NCBI GenBank assembly: GCA_035048495.1
Contig: CM068545.1
Span: forward strand, 44,262,450 to 44,326,449
Source: Euptelea pleiosperma
Taxonomy: Eukaryota; Streptophyta; Magnoliopsida; Ranunculales; Eupteleaceae
Direction of reading: 5' to 3'
Length of the DNA stretch: 64,000 nt
Shown here: in pieces, positions 50,027 through 61,339 of the stretch
How the letters are laid out: each line of letters begins with the position of its first letter
Position numbering within the stretch: position 1 is the first letter of the stretch
The notes under the pieces: model-generated
Told to the model about the DNA's origin: nothing
What the model saw: only the letters and a program-made list of their open reading frames with translations
The model's database searches: none
Translations under genes and position numbers: made by a program

Positions 50027-50224
50027 ATTATGTTCCATTCTCTACAAAATTCCCGTCATTTTATGTTCATTATCGCGCTAATCTGACTAATCCCGAGTGC
50101 GGATCGACATCCGACACGAATCCCTATACAAATCTATCAATTTTGCAGGATAATCGGATAAAAATTACAAATATGTTGAAGTTAGGGTTTCCGTAACCAA
50201 CGACGCGGAAAAATCCTACTTTCA

Positions 50225-53200
50225 GTTGTTACATTCCGAAGCCTATAACTAGTGACTTTTGTGCAACCGGACATCGTAATTTGACTCAAACTCTTCCATT
50301 ACTATTGTTTCAACACATTTGAAGTGTTTGAGAAAGATTCGGGACAGTCGCAACAATTTTGCTCCATCCGTGCGTCAATGTCTCTATTTGGACTCAGTTT
50401 GTGTGTTACATTCCGAAGCCTATAACTAGTGACTTTTTCGCAACCGGACCCTGTAATTTGACTCAAACTCTTCCATTACTATTGTTTCAACACATTTGAA
50501 GTGTAATAACTAGATTTGGGACAGTCGAAAGAAGTTTGCTCCATCCGTTCGTCAATGTCTCTAATTGGACTTAATTTGTGTGTTACATTCCTAAGCCTAT
50601 AATTACTTACTTTTTCGCAATCGGAATCTGTAATTTGACTCAATATCTTCTATTACAATTGTTTTAATGCATTTGATGTGTTGGAACAGGATTAGGGACT
50701 GTCGGAACAAGTTTACCCCATTCGTGCGTAAAGGACTCCAATTGCACTCAGTTTGTGCGTTACATTCCCAAGCTTATAACTAGTGACTTTTGCACAACCG
50801 GACCTCGTAATTTGACTCAATATCTTCCATTACAATTGTTTTAACACATTTGAATAGTTGAAAAAAGATTCGGGACAGTCGGAACAAGTTTGCTCCATTC
50901 GTTCGTCAATGTCTCTAATTGGACTCAGTTTGGGTGTTACATTCCTAAGCCTATAATTACTGACTTTTTCGTAACCGGACTTCGTATTTTGGCTCAATAT
51001 CTTGTATTACAATTGTTTTAACACATTTAAAGTGTTGAACAAGATTCAGGTTTGTCGGAACAAGTTTGCCCCATTCGTGCGTCAATGACTCTAATTGGAC
51101 TCAGTTTGTTCGTTACATTCCTTAGCTTATAACTATTGACTTTTTCACAACCGGACCTCGTAATTTGACTCAATATCTTCTACTACAATTGTTTTAACAC
51201 ATTTGAAGACTTGGAACAAGATTCGGGACAGTCGGAACAAGTTTGCTCCGTTCGTGCGTCAATGGCTATAATTGGACTCAGTTTGTGCGTTACACTCCTA
51301 AGCTTATAACAAGTGACTTTTTCGCAACCGGATCTCGTAATTTGACTCAATCTGTTCCATTGCAATTGTTTCAACACATTTAAAGTCTTGGAACAAGAGT
51401 CGGGACAATCGAAACAAGTTTGCTCCATCCGTGCGTCAATGTCTCTAATTGGACTCAGTTTGTTTGTTACATTCCGAAGCCTATAACTAGTGACTTTTGT
51501 GCAACCAGACATCGTAATTTGACTCAAACTCTTTCATTACGATTGTTTCAACACATTTGAAGTGTTTGAGAAAGATTCGGGACAGTCGCAACAATTTTGC
51601 TCCATCCGTGCGTTAATGTCTCTATTTGGACTCAGTTTGTGTGTTACATTCCAAAGCCTATAACTAGTGACTTTTTCGCAACCGGACCCTGTAATTTGAC
51701 TCAAACTCTTCCATTACTATTGTTTCAACACATTTGAAGTGTATGAACAAGATTTGGGACAGTCGAAAGAAGTTTGCTCCATCCGTTCGTCAATGTCTCT
51801 AATTGGACTCAATTTGTGTGTTACATTCCTAAGCCTATAATTACTTACTTTTTCGCAATCGAATTCTGTAATTTGACTCAATATCTTCTATTACAATTGC
51901 TTTAACGCATTTGATGTGTTGGAACAAGATTCGGGACTGTCGGAACAAGTTTACCCCATTCGTGCGTAAATGACTCCAATTGCACTCAGTTTGTGCGTTA
52001 CATTCCCAAGCTTATAACTAGTGACTTTTGCACAACCGGACCTCGTAATTTGACTCAATATGTTCCATTACAATTGTTTTAACACATTTGAACTGTTGAA
52101 AAAAGATTCGGGACAGTTGGAACAAGTTTGCTCCATTCGTTCGTCAATGTCTCTAATTGGACTCAGTTTGGGTGTTACATTCCTAAGCCTATAATTACTG
52201 ACTTTTTCGAATCCGGACTTCGTATTTTGGCTCAATATCTTGTATTACAATTGTTTTAAGACATTTGAAGTGTTGAACAAGATTCGGGACTGTCGGAACA
52301 AGTTTGCCCCATTCGTGCGTCAATGACTCTAATTGGACTCAGTTTGTGCGTTACAATCCTTAGCTTATAACTAGTGACTTTTTCACAACCGGACCTCGTA
52401 ATTTGACTCAATATCTTCTATTACAATTGTTCTAACACATTTGAAGACTTAGAACAAGATTCGGGACAGTCGGAACAAGTTTGCTCCGTTCGTGCGTCAA
52501 TGACTATAATTGGACTCAGTTTGTGCGTTACACTCCTAAGCTTATAACAAGTAACTTTTTCGCAACCGGATCTCGTAATTTGACTCAATCTGTTCCATTG
52601 CAATTGTTTCAACACATTTAAAGTCTTGGAACAAGATTCGGGACAATCGAAACAAGTTTGCTCTATCCCTGCGTCAATGTCTCTAATAGGACTCAGTTTG
52701 TTTGTTACATTCCGAAGCCTATAACTAGGTACTTTTGTGCAACAGGACATCGTAATTTGACTCAAACTCTTCCATTACTATTGTTTCAACACATTTGAAG
52801 TGTTTGAGAAAGATTTGGGACAGTCGCAACAGTTTTGCTCCATCCGTGCGTCAATGTCTCTATTTGGACTCAGTTTGTGTGTTACATTCCGAAGCCTATA
52901 ACTAGTGACTTTTTCGCAACCGGACCCTGTAATTTGACTCAAGCTCTTCCATTACTATTGTTTCAACACATTTGAATTGTATGAACAAGATTTAGGACAG
53001 TCGAAAGAAGTTTGCTCAATATCTTGTATTACAATTTTTTTAACACATTTGAAGTGTTGAACAAGATTCGGGACTGTCGGAACAAGTTTGCCCCATTCGT
53101 GCGTCAATGACTCTAATTGGACTCAGTTTGTGCGTTACATTCCTTAGCTTATAACTAGTGACTTTTTCACAACCGGACCTCGTAATTTGACTCAACATCT

Positions 53201-55986
53201 TCTATTACAATTGTTTTAACACATTTGAAGACTTGGAACAAGATTCGGGACAGTCGGAACAAGTTTCCTCCGTTCGTGCGTCAATGGCTATAATTGGACT
53301 CAGTTTGTGCGTTACACTCTTAAGCTTATAACAAGTGACTTTTTCGCAACCGGATCTCGTAATTTGACTCAATCTGTTCCATTGCAATTGTTTCAACACA
53401 TTTAAAGTCTTGGAACAAGATTCGGGACAATCGAAACAAGTTTGCTCCATCCGTGCGTCAATGTCTCTAATTGGACTCAGTTTGTTTGTTACATTCCGAA
53501 GCCTATAACTAGTGACTTTTGTGCAACCGGACCTCGTAATTTGACTCAAACTCTTCTATTACTAATGTTTCAACACATTTGCAGTGTTTGAAAAAGATTC
53601 AGGACAGTCGAAACAATTTTGCTCCATCCGTGCGTCAATGTCGCTAATTGGACTCAGTTTGTGTGTTACATTCCGAAGCCTATAACTAGTGACTTTTTCG
53701 CAACCGGACCCCGTAATTTGGCTCAAACTCTTCCATTACTATTATTTCAACACATTTGAAGTGTTGGAACAAGATTTAGGACAGTCGGAAGAAGTTTGCT
53801 CCATCCGTTCGTCAACGTCTTTAATTGGACTCAATTTGTTTGTTACATTCCTAAGCCTATAATTACTTACTTTTTCGCAATCGAACTTCGTAATTTGACT
53901 CAATATCTTCTATTACAATTGTTTCAACACATTTGAAGTGTTGGAACAAGATTCGGGACTGTCGGAACAGGTTTACCGCATTCGTGCGTCAATGACCGTA
54001 ATTGGACTCAGTTTGCGCGTTACATTCCCAAGCTTATAACTAGTTTCATTTGCACAACCGGATCTCGTAATTTGACTTAGTATCTTCCATTACAATTGTT
54101 TCAACACATTTGAACTGTTGAAAAAAGATTCGGGACAGTCGGAACAAGTTTGCTCCATTCGTTCGTCAATGTCTCTAATTGGACTCAGATTGGGTGTTAC
54201 ATTCCTAAGCCTATAATTATTGACTTTTTCGCAACCAGACTTCGTAATTTCACTCAATATCTTCTATTAGAATTGTTTTAACACATTTGAAGTGTTAGAG
54301 CAAGATTCGGGACTATAGGAACAAGTTTGTCCCATTCGTGCATCAATGACTCTAATTGGACTCAGTTTGTGCGTCACATTCCAAAGCTTATAACTAGTGA
54401 GTTTGCACAACCGGACCTCGTAATTTGACTCAATCTCTTCCATTGTAATTGTTTCAACACATTTGAAGTGTTGGAACAAGATTCGGGGACAATCGAACAA
54501 GTTCGTTATTGACTTTTTCACAACCGGACTTCGTAATTTGACTCAATATCTTCTATTATAATTGTTTTAACACATTTGAAGTGTTGGAACAAGAATCGGG
54601 ATAGTTGAAACAAGTTTGTTCCATCCGTGCGTCAATGACTCTAATTGGACTCAGTTTGGTTGTTACATTCCGAAGCCTATAACTAGTGACTTTTGTGCAA
54701 CCGGACATCGTAATTTGACTCAAACTCTTCCATTACTATTGTTTCAACACATTTGAAGTGTTTGAGAAAGATTCGGGACAGTCGCAACAATTTTGCTCCA
54801 TCCGTGCGTCAATGTCTCTATTTGGACTCAGTTTGTGTGTTACATTCCGAAGCCTATGACTAGTGACTTTTTCGCAACCGGACCCTGTAATTTGACTCAA
54901 ACTCTTCCATTACTATTGTTTCAAAACATTTGAAGTGTATGAACAAGATTTGGGACAGTCGAAAGAAGTTTGCTCCATCCGTTCGTCAATGTCTCTAATT
55001 GGACTCAATTTGTGTGTTACATTCCTATGCCTATAATTACTTACTTTTTTGCAATCGGAATCTGTAATTTGACTCAATATCTTCTATTACAATTGTTTTA
55101 ACGCATTTGATGTGTTGGAACAAGATTAGGGACTGTCGGAACAAGTTTACCCCATTCGTGCGTAAATGACTCCAATTGCACTCAGTTTGTGCGTTACATT
55201 CCCAAGCTTATAACTAGTGACTTTTGCACAACCGGACCACGTAATTTGACTCAATATCTTCCATTACAATTGTTTTAACACATTTGAACTGTTGAAAAAA
55301 GATTCGGGACAGTCGGAACAAGTGTGCTCCATTCGTTCGTCAATGTCTCTAATTGGACTCAGTTTGGGTGTTACATTCCTAAGCCGATAATTACTGACTT
55401 TTTCGTAACCGGACTTCGTATTTTGGCTCAATATCTTGTATTACAATTGTTTTAACACATTTGAAGTGTTGAACAAGATTCGGGACTGTCGGAACAAGCT
55501 TGCCCCACTCGTGCGTCAATGTCTCTAATTGGACTCAGTTTGTTTGTTACATTCCGAAGCCTATAACTAGTGACTTTTGTGCAACCGGACCTCGTAATTT
55601 GACTCAAACTCTTCTATTACTAATGTTTCAACACATTTGCAGTGTTTGAAAATGATTCGGGACAGTCGAAACAATTTTGCTCCATTCGTGAGTCAATGTC
55701 GCTAATTGGACTCAGTTTGTGTGTTACATTCCGAAGCCTATAACTAGTGACTTTTTCGCAACCGGACCCCGTAATTTGACTCAAACTCTTCGATTACTAT
55801 TATTTCAACACATTTGAAGTGTTGGAACAAGATTAGGACAGTCGGAAGAAGTTTGCTCCATCCGTTCGTCAACGTCTTTAATTGGACTCAATTTGTTTGT
55901 TACATTCCTAAGCCTATAATTACTTACTTTTTCTTAATCGGACTTCGCAATTTGACTCAATATCTTCTATTACAATTGATATTCCT
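50225..55986. repeat. Satellite block S5, ends at assembly gap
   Basis: The block is 177-bp satellite with the two-monomer landmark at 51183, 52421 and 53205 and one marker pair at 54267. Near 53010-53030 the phase jumps (a run of TTTGCTCAATATCTTG), which marks an internal deletion joining two monomers. It is also seen as a 784-bp landmark spacing where about 1240 or 885 would be expected. Satellite sequence stops at about 55976, just before the N run. Confidence 0.95.
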
Positions 55987-56086
55987 NNNNNNNNNNNNNN
56001 NNNNNNNNNNNNNNNNNNNNNNNNNNNNNNNNNNNNNNNNNNNNNNNNNNNNNNNNNNNNNNNNNNNNNNNNNNNNNNNNNNNNNN
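55987..56086. other. Assembly gap (100 N)
   Basis: A run of exactly 100 N is a size commonly used for joins of unknown length. Satellite lies on one side and unrelated sequence on the other, so true distance and adjacency are unknown. Confidence 0.98.
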
Positions 56087-56758
56087 CTTTTTAAATTTTC
56101 TACTCTCCCATACAATGAATAGGAAAATTGACAATGCTAGAAGAACAGAAAAAAGGTATACATAGGAACCAATTCAGAGGAAACTAGAAACAAATCTTAG
56201 CACTATAAAATTGAAATCTTCTGGAACAAAAGAATGATCTATATCAGGGATAAAGTGGAACACAAAAATCTAAACTGGCACGAGAAATTCTGTGAACACA
56301 ATTTTCTTTGGTACAGAAAAACACACAACACTCACAAAATATTCTCTCTATGTAAGAAAACATTTTTCCCAACGCATTAGAATTCAAATATTTCTAAGAA
56401 ATAAGAACATTTCCTGATAAACAACTTGCCTAGGAAATCATTGACATATTGAAACACCCTTGAAAACAGTTTCTGAACTTTGTTCAACTTATTGGAAACT
56501 ATCTAACATGAACCCACCTCTATAAAAAATAAACATTCCTAAAAAAGGGTTAGATTCACCAGCTATTACCAGGACGAAGTGCCACACAAAGTCCAAGCTG
56601 CTGAGATGCCAAAAAATGATTTCCCAACAGCTTCTAATTGCCCAAAAACTCTGTTGTTGTTGAAGTTCTTATTCGGACCAGGTAGAGCATTGCAAAATCC
56701 ATCTTGCGCTGTTTCAGTTCTTCCGCTATTGCACACAGTGAGCCATCAACTGGCTCAA
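56087..56758. other. Unassigned AT-rich sequence
   Basis: There is no satellite, no convincing frame and no recognisable repeat. Two short opposing frames (56579-56816) look like chance. Confidence 0.5.
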
Positions 56759-56769
56759 CTAGTCTACAC

Positions 56770-59700
56770 AACTTTTTTTTTATAAGTACAAGCTTTATTA
56801 AAGGAGCAAATGCCAAGCCGAAGAAAGGAAGACAACAAAGGAAAACAGCTATAGAGGTCGAGAAGACCTACTAAAAACTGAAAAAAAAAAAAAAAAAAAA
56901 AAAGAATAAGAACAAAAACAAACAACCAATACACGACCATCAAGCGTCTCTGAAGCAAAGGGCATCCCAGCGGAACACAAAATCTTTGAAAAAAATCCAT
57001 CGACACTGAACGCCTTGGACAAGAGAAATAACAACCACTTAATGCTGAGGATGATCGAAGATATGTCGCTGCTCTTATCTTCAAACGTTCTCTTATTACT
57101 CTCTCCGTAGGGCCCCAGGCTATCGCGAAGGGGAGCATCCTCCAAAGTATATGGTCTCTAGAAGAGAACGCTTGAATATGCCAACAGTACAGCAGTCGAG
57201 TTTCCATAAATGAGCACGGCATCACCCAAGAAAACACCAAACTCGGTAAGAAAAGAAGACCAAATCTCCATAGCCACTTCGCAGTGCAACAGAAGATGGT
57301 TAACTGATTCCCCGTGGTGCTTACACATCGAATAGTAGTCTACAATAAAAAAAAAACCTCTGGATCTCAAGCGATCCACTGTCAATATCTTCTCTAAAGA
57401 GGCCAGTCAAATGAAAAAAAATTATCTTGGTCAGGACCTTCGAACTCCAAACCAAAGAAACTGGGAAACCAAAAATCATCCGAGCTAGCTAAACTCTCAT
57501 AAAAAGAGCAGACTATAAACACACCTCCCTTGGTCCAGATCCATAGCCGCTTGTATTGAGTAGAGGACTGCAGATGAACGCCATGCAAACGAGCTAATAG
57601 TCTAGAAAGAGGCTCGATCTCCCAGTCATTGAGGTTCTGCCTAAAGCCAAATTCACCCCCCACCCCCCTCAATAGCGCAATCCCAGACAGACCAAGACTT
57701 CCTCTCGGAGAGCGAAAATAGTTCTGGAAAATTAGTTTCGAAAGAAGCTTCACGCACCACGTATCCTTCCAAAACCTGATACTACCCCTAGCTCAAGATG
57801 CAAAACTTGACACCTTTTTAAAGTCTGTGGAAGTCTTCAAACTGCCTCCCCAAGCACCACAACCATACGAGCCTCGAGCCATACCGCTCTCCCAACCATA
57901 AATGATCTCGCCATATTTACCCGATGTAACCTTCCGCCACAAACTAGTTAACTCCACCCAAACCTCCACAACCATTTGCTCAAAAGAGCCTAGTTCACAC
58001 ATTTAATCGTCTTGATACCCAGCCCGCCTTTAGCCTTAGCTTTGAAAGCTGACTTCCAAGCTACCAAATGGAACTTGTGGGTGTCCACCCTGTCATGCCA
58101 CAAAAGTCTCTCATGTATTTTTCTAGAACACGCACCACACCATATGGAATTGAGAACAAGGACAGATGGTAAATAGTTAAACTAGACAACACACTATTAA
58201 TCAACACTAATTTCCCCCCTTTGGACAAATATCTCGCCTTCCATAAGGCTAGCCGTCTCGCAAAGCACTCTATCATAGGATCCTACAAAGCCTTGGATTT
58301 GTAGGGAGCTCTAGGGAAGGGCCCAAGTAAGTAGTGGGAAGACTATCCATGCTACACCCAGGATACTAGCCAAACTTGGCAAGTTCACCACTTCCCCCAC
58401 TCCATAAATCTTACTCTTAGCCAAATCGATGTGCAAACCAGACACTACCTCGAAGCAACATAAAAGACTCTGAGAAATCTGACCTGGGAAACTGCGGGCC
58501 TTAGGAAGACAAGAGTATCATCAGCAAACTAGAGGTGCAAAAGGTCAGGAACTCCCCGGGCTGCCACAAAGCCTTCCAACTCGCCAATACCCATAGCTCT
58601 GGAGATCATACTTCACAAAGTTTCCACCACCACCATAAAAATGAACGGCGATAAAGGATCTCCCTACCTCAACCCCCTAGAATTCTTGAAGTAGCCAACT
58701 AGGGATCCATTCACTAAAATAGAAAACGATGCCCACGTGATACATTTCCTGATCCACAAACTCCACTTATCCCCAAAGCCCATCCTTTGAAGCATGTAGT
58801 CAAGGAAATTCCAATTAATGTCGTCGTAGGCCTTCTCCATGTCATTATTCCCCCCGGCTCCCCCTATTTAGTCCTGGAATCCACACACTCATTGGCTATA
58901 AGAATCCCATCCAAAATTGGCGTCCCCTAAGAAAAGCCCCTTGCAAAGGTGATATAACCGTAGACAAGGCCATCCTAAAAGCAAGCATATTGGCTATGAT
59001 CTTATAGACGCTCCCACCAGACAAATGGGCTTGAAATCAGCAATATCAACCGCCCCTTGCTTCTTAGGAATCAAGTCTATGAAGGTACTATTTGACGTAA
59101 AGTCCAAGAAACCATCCTCCTGAAATTCTTGCACCACTTTCATAAAATCCGCCCCCACCGCATCCCAACATTGCTTAAAGAAGGCTAAAGAAAAGCCATC
59201 TAGGCACGAGGTCTTGTCTCCAGCCAAATCAGAAATGGCACATAGAACTTCTTTCCCCGCAAAAGGTCTTTCTAAATGCTCTTTATCCTCAGGGCTAATC
59301 TGGTCAAAATGAAGGCCGTCAAGAGTGGATCTATAAGAAGAAGATTCAAAATCAAAGTCGGAATAAAACCCACCACCCCATTTCTAATGCTCTCCTCATC
59401 TTATACCAAGTGTCTCAACTCTTAAAACGAGCTAAGTGGTTTTGCCTTCTATGAGCATTGGCTGACTTGTGAAAAAAATTAGTGTTATTATCTCCTTCCT
59501 TCAGCCATCTAACTTTAGCTTTTTGTTTCCAACTGATTTCCTCCATTTTAGTTGTGTGCTGGTACTCGGCTTTCAAGTTAACTCTCCTCGTCCGCTCCTC
59601 CATGGATAAGGACTCAACTTCCTCTTTTCGATCTATCAACGTGATCTCTTCAAGCAAAAGACCCTTCCGTTGATCGACTCTACCAAACTCCTCCCGATTC

Positions 59701-59904
59701 CGTATCTCAATCATCTCCTTCAGAGCCTTGAGATTTAATCTAAAAACCACCCCAGCACTACCTATAAACTCGAAGGACTTCCACCAAACATCCACTTCCT
59801 CTTAAACTTAGGGCTGAGTAACCACATGTTCTCGAAGCGGAAAGGGCGCGGACGAGAGCTAAATCCCCCACAATCCAATAACAACGATATGATCCGAGGT
59901 AGGC
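56770..59904 (-). mobile_element. Decayed 5'-truncated LINE, minus strand
   Basis: The element is about 3.1 kb and reads on the minus strand. Its 3' end is marked by an A run (nine T on the plus strand at 56773-56781). A candidate 11-bp target-site duplication, CTAGTCTACAC, occurs at 56759-56769 and 59905-59915; three extra bases separate the left copy from the A run. The 5' end lies within the last part of the endonuclease domain, where PTSDH is readable (Ser-Asp-His at 59889-59897). It is a different, older LINE from the one in the satellite: many frames are broken. Confidence 0.85.
56800..59903 (-). pseudogene. LINE ORF2 pseudogene (endonuclease end, RT, zf-RVT)
   Basis: Reading on the minus strand, pieces of one ORF2 appear in the correct order but in different frames. 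They are: the endonuclease end PTSDH with FRFENMWLLSPKFKRKW; the pre-RT stretch WKQKAKVRWLKEGDNNTNFF (59415-59795); RT start AGDKTSCLDGF (normally APGPDGF) and NSTFIDLIPKKQG (58994-59227); GLR-stop-GDPLSP (TAG at 58664-58666); HL-stop-FADDTLV (TAG at 58529-58531, FADD at 58517-58528); WKARYLSKGGKLVLINSVL (58061-58276); the region before the zinc finger (57394-58002); zf-RVT CKHHGESVNHLLLHC (57158-57385); and a WRMLPFAIAWG tail (56764-57240). No RNase H domain is visible. Two of the stops look like CAG to TAG. It is clearly non-functional. Confidence 0.88.
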
Positions 59905-59915
59905 CTAGTCTACAC

Positions 59916-60417
59916 TCAACTGCGTCTTGGGAATACTAATTCACTTTAAATGTATCATTGTTGTGGTAAAGAATTAACTCCACAAGATGAACTAAAAGTT
60001 ATTTGTCAATGGCATCTCTATTTCATGTAACTAACACACCAAATTTACCATCCGCAGGGCTCTACCCATCAAACCTCATATAACATAATTGGATTAACAG
60101 GTATGGTATTAAATTTTGAAATATTTCCATGAAATGTGATGGGACATTTCCATTTCCACCAGGTCCAAAATGAAACATTATTGGAATATTTCCATTTTTT
60201 GTATTTTTTAATTTTTTTATTCAAAAAGCATAGAAAATAATTAACAATTACATAGCGATTGAAATTAACAGATTTTATTTTAATTTCTTTCCTTGATCCA
60301 ACCCATGGATACTAACCACATCACTTGGAACGCAACCCAACCCATAACAAGCCATGTAATTTTATATATTTGTCGTTGGATTCTCTTTTTCTTTTTTGAA
60401 AATTGACGAGGTAAACT
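59916..60417. other. Unassigned AT-rich sequence
   Basis: No gene or recognisable element is visible. It includes two GGAATATTTCCAT-like words around 60120-60200. Confidence 0.45.
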
Positions 60418-60725
60418 GTATTAAGCTATGTAACAAGGACACTGACACGGGTGTCGGTGTCTGACACCGATACGAGGTGTCCGACACGACAACCTAAAAA
60501 AAATTGATACGGGGACACGTCCGTACATTATAATATATCCAAAGGTTAGAAATCACAAATCAAGCTATGGAACCAAGCCCAAATAATGCTCAAAATAAAC
60601 TTAAATAGGCCCAACCCCAACCCCTTACACAATAGGGCCCATACACAACAATCTATGGTGAGATTTGGCTTACACACAACAAATCTCACTAATTGGGCCT
60701 GATTGAAAGACCCAAGCCCACTCCC

Positions 60726-60734
60726 TTTATATAG
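60726..60734 (+). promoter_or_regulatory. TATA box inside the hAT-like element
   Basis: TTTATATAG lies about 65 bp upstream of the triplicated segment and is preceded by GGGCC/GGCCCA motifs (site II-like). It has the look of a captured plant promoter. No long frame follows: the nearest ATG (60762) is closed after nine codons. Confidence 0.4.
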
Positions 60735-60784
60735 TTGGGTTGATTGAAAATTTGAAACAAAATGGAAGAGTGGAGAGGAGGTCG

Positions 60785-61130
60785 TCTTTGACAAAACCAA
60801 AAGGGTTTTCTGAAACCCTAACCCCATCTCAAGGGTTGGCGACGGCGGCATCTCCGACTAAGGTGAGTCTCCATCTCCTTCTTCTTCTTCTTCTTTTCGT
60901 CTTCGTCGTCTTCGACAAAGCCGAAAGGGTTTTCTGAAACCCTAACCCCATCTCAAGGGTTGGCGACGGTAGCGGGCGACGGCGGCATCTCCGACTAAGT
61001 GAGTCTCCATCTCCTTCTTCTTCTTCTTCTTCTTCTTCTTCTTCTTTTCGTCTTCGTCATCTTTGATAAACCCGAAAGGGTTTTCTGAAACCCTAACCCC
61101 ATCTCCTCTTCTTCTTCTTCTCAGAGGAGA
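60785..61130 (+). repeat. Tandem near-triplication of a gene-leader-like segment
   Basis: AAGGGTTTTCTGAAACCCTA starts at 60801, 60925 and 61076 (spacings 124 and 151 bp). The first two units continue into GGCGACGG..CGGCATCTCCGACTAAG, then GTGAGTCTCC and a CTT run; the third stops after CCCCATCTC. The donor-like GT is at 60863 and 60999. Length differences come mainly from the CTT run and an added AGCGGGCGACGG. Confidence 0.85.
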
Positions 61131-61339
61131 AAAGACTGTTAGAATAGTTTTTTTTTTTTTCATTTACAACCGTGTCTGACAGTGTCGACACGAGTATCTG
61201 TGTGGACACGTGTCGACACGGCCAAAAACCCTAAAAGAGCCGTGTCGTTGTTACATAGGTATTAAGGATAAGAAAACGTACAACAGAGGGATATAATCAC
61301 CCAACAAAAAGAGAAAACATGAATAAGGCATTCGTGGAC

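Larger units (their letters stand above)
47266..50224 (+). mobile_element. Element C: solo LTR, plus strand, family B/C
   Basis: The sequence is 2959 bp, starts TGATATTCGC and ends CCTACTTTCA (TG...CA), with the 5-bp duplication GTTGT (47261-47265 and 50225-50229). It has no internal retroviral region, primer site or second LTR, so it is a solo LTR. The first ~600-700 bp and last ~250 bp align to the reverse complement of element B. The centre is largely different: C has GGCCAACCACTGGCC repeats and an AT-rich stretch where B has unrelated sequence. In order it holds the U3, an AT-rich region, two hairpins, a (CTT)n leader with four palindromes, two long A runs, a donor-like site, CT-rich sequence and AATAAA signals. 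Open frames at 48500-49750 are low-complexity shadows. Confidence 0.88.
60426..61258. mobile_element. hAT-like non-autonomous DNA transposon (833 bp)
   Basis: Terminal inverted repeats of 17 bp, CTATGTAACAAGGACAC at the left and GTGTCGTTGTTACATAG at the right, differ at one position. They are flanked by a perfect 8-bp duplication, GTATTAAG (60418-60425 and 61259-61266). An 8-bp duplication is the hallmark of the hAT superfamily. Both ends are crowded with GTGTC and GACAC words, like the subterminal transposase-binding repeats of hAT elements. There is no transposase frame. The centre (about 60540-61130) looks like a captured gene 5' end: a TATA box, GC-richer sequence with AAACCCTAA telo-boxes, and donor-like GTGAGT, present nearly three times. 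Confidence 0.82.

Noticed and set aside
60426..61258. The same element as a Mutator-like transposon
   Set aside because: The flanking duplication is exactly 8 bp; extending it to 9 fails (TGTATTAAG versus GTATTAAGG). The short terminal repeats also fit hAT better.
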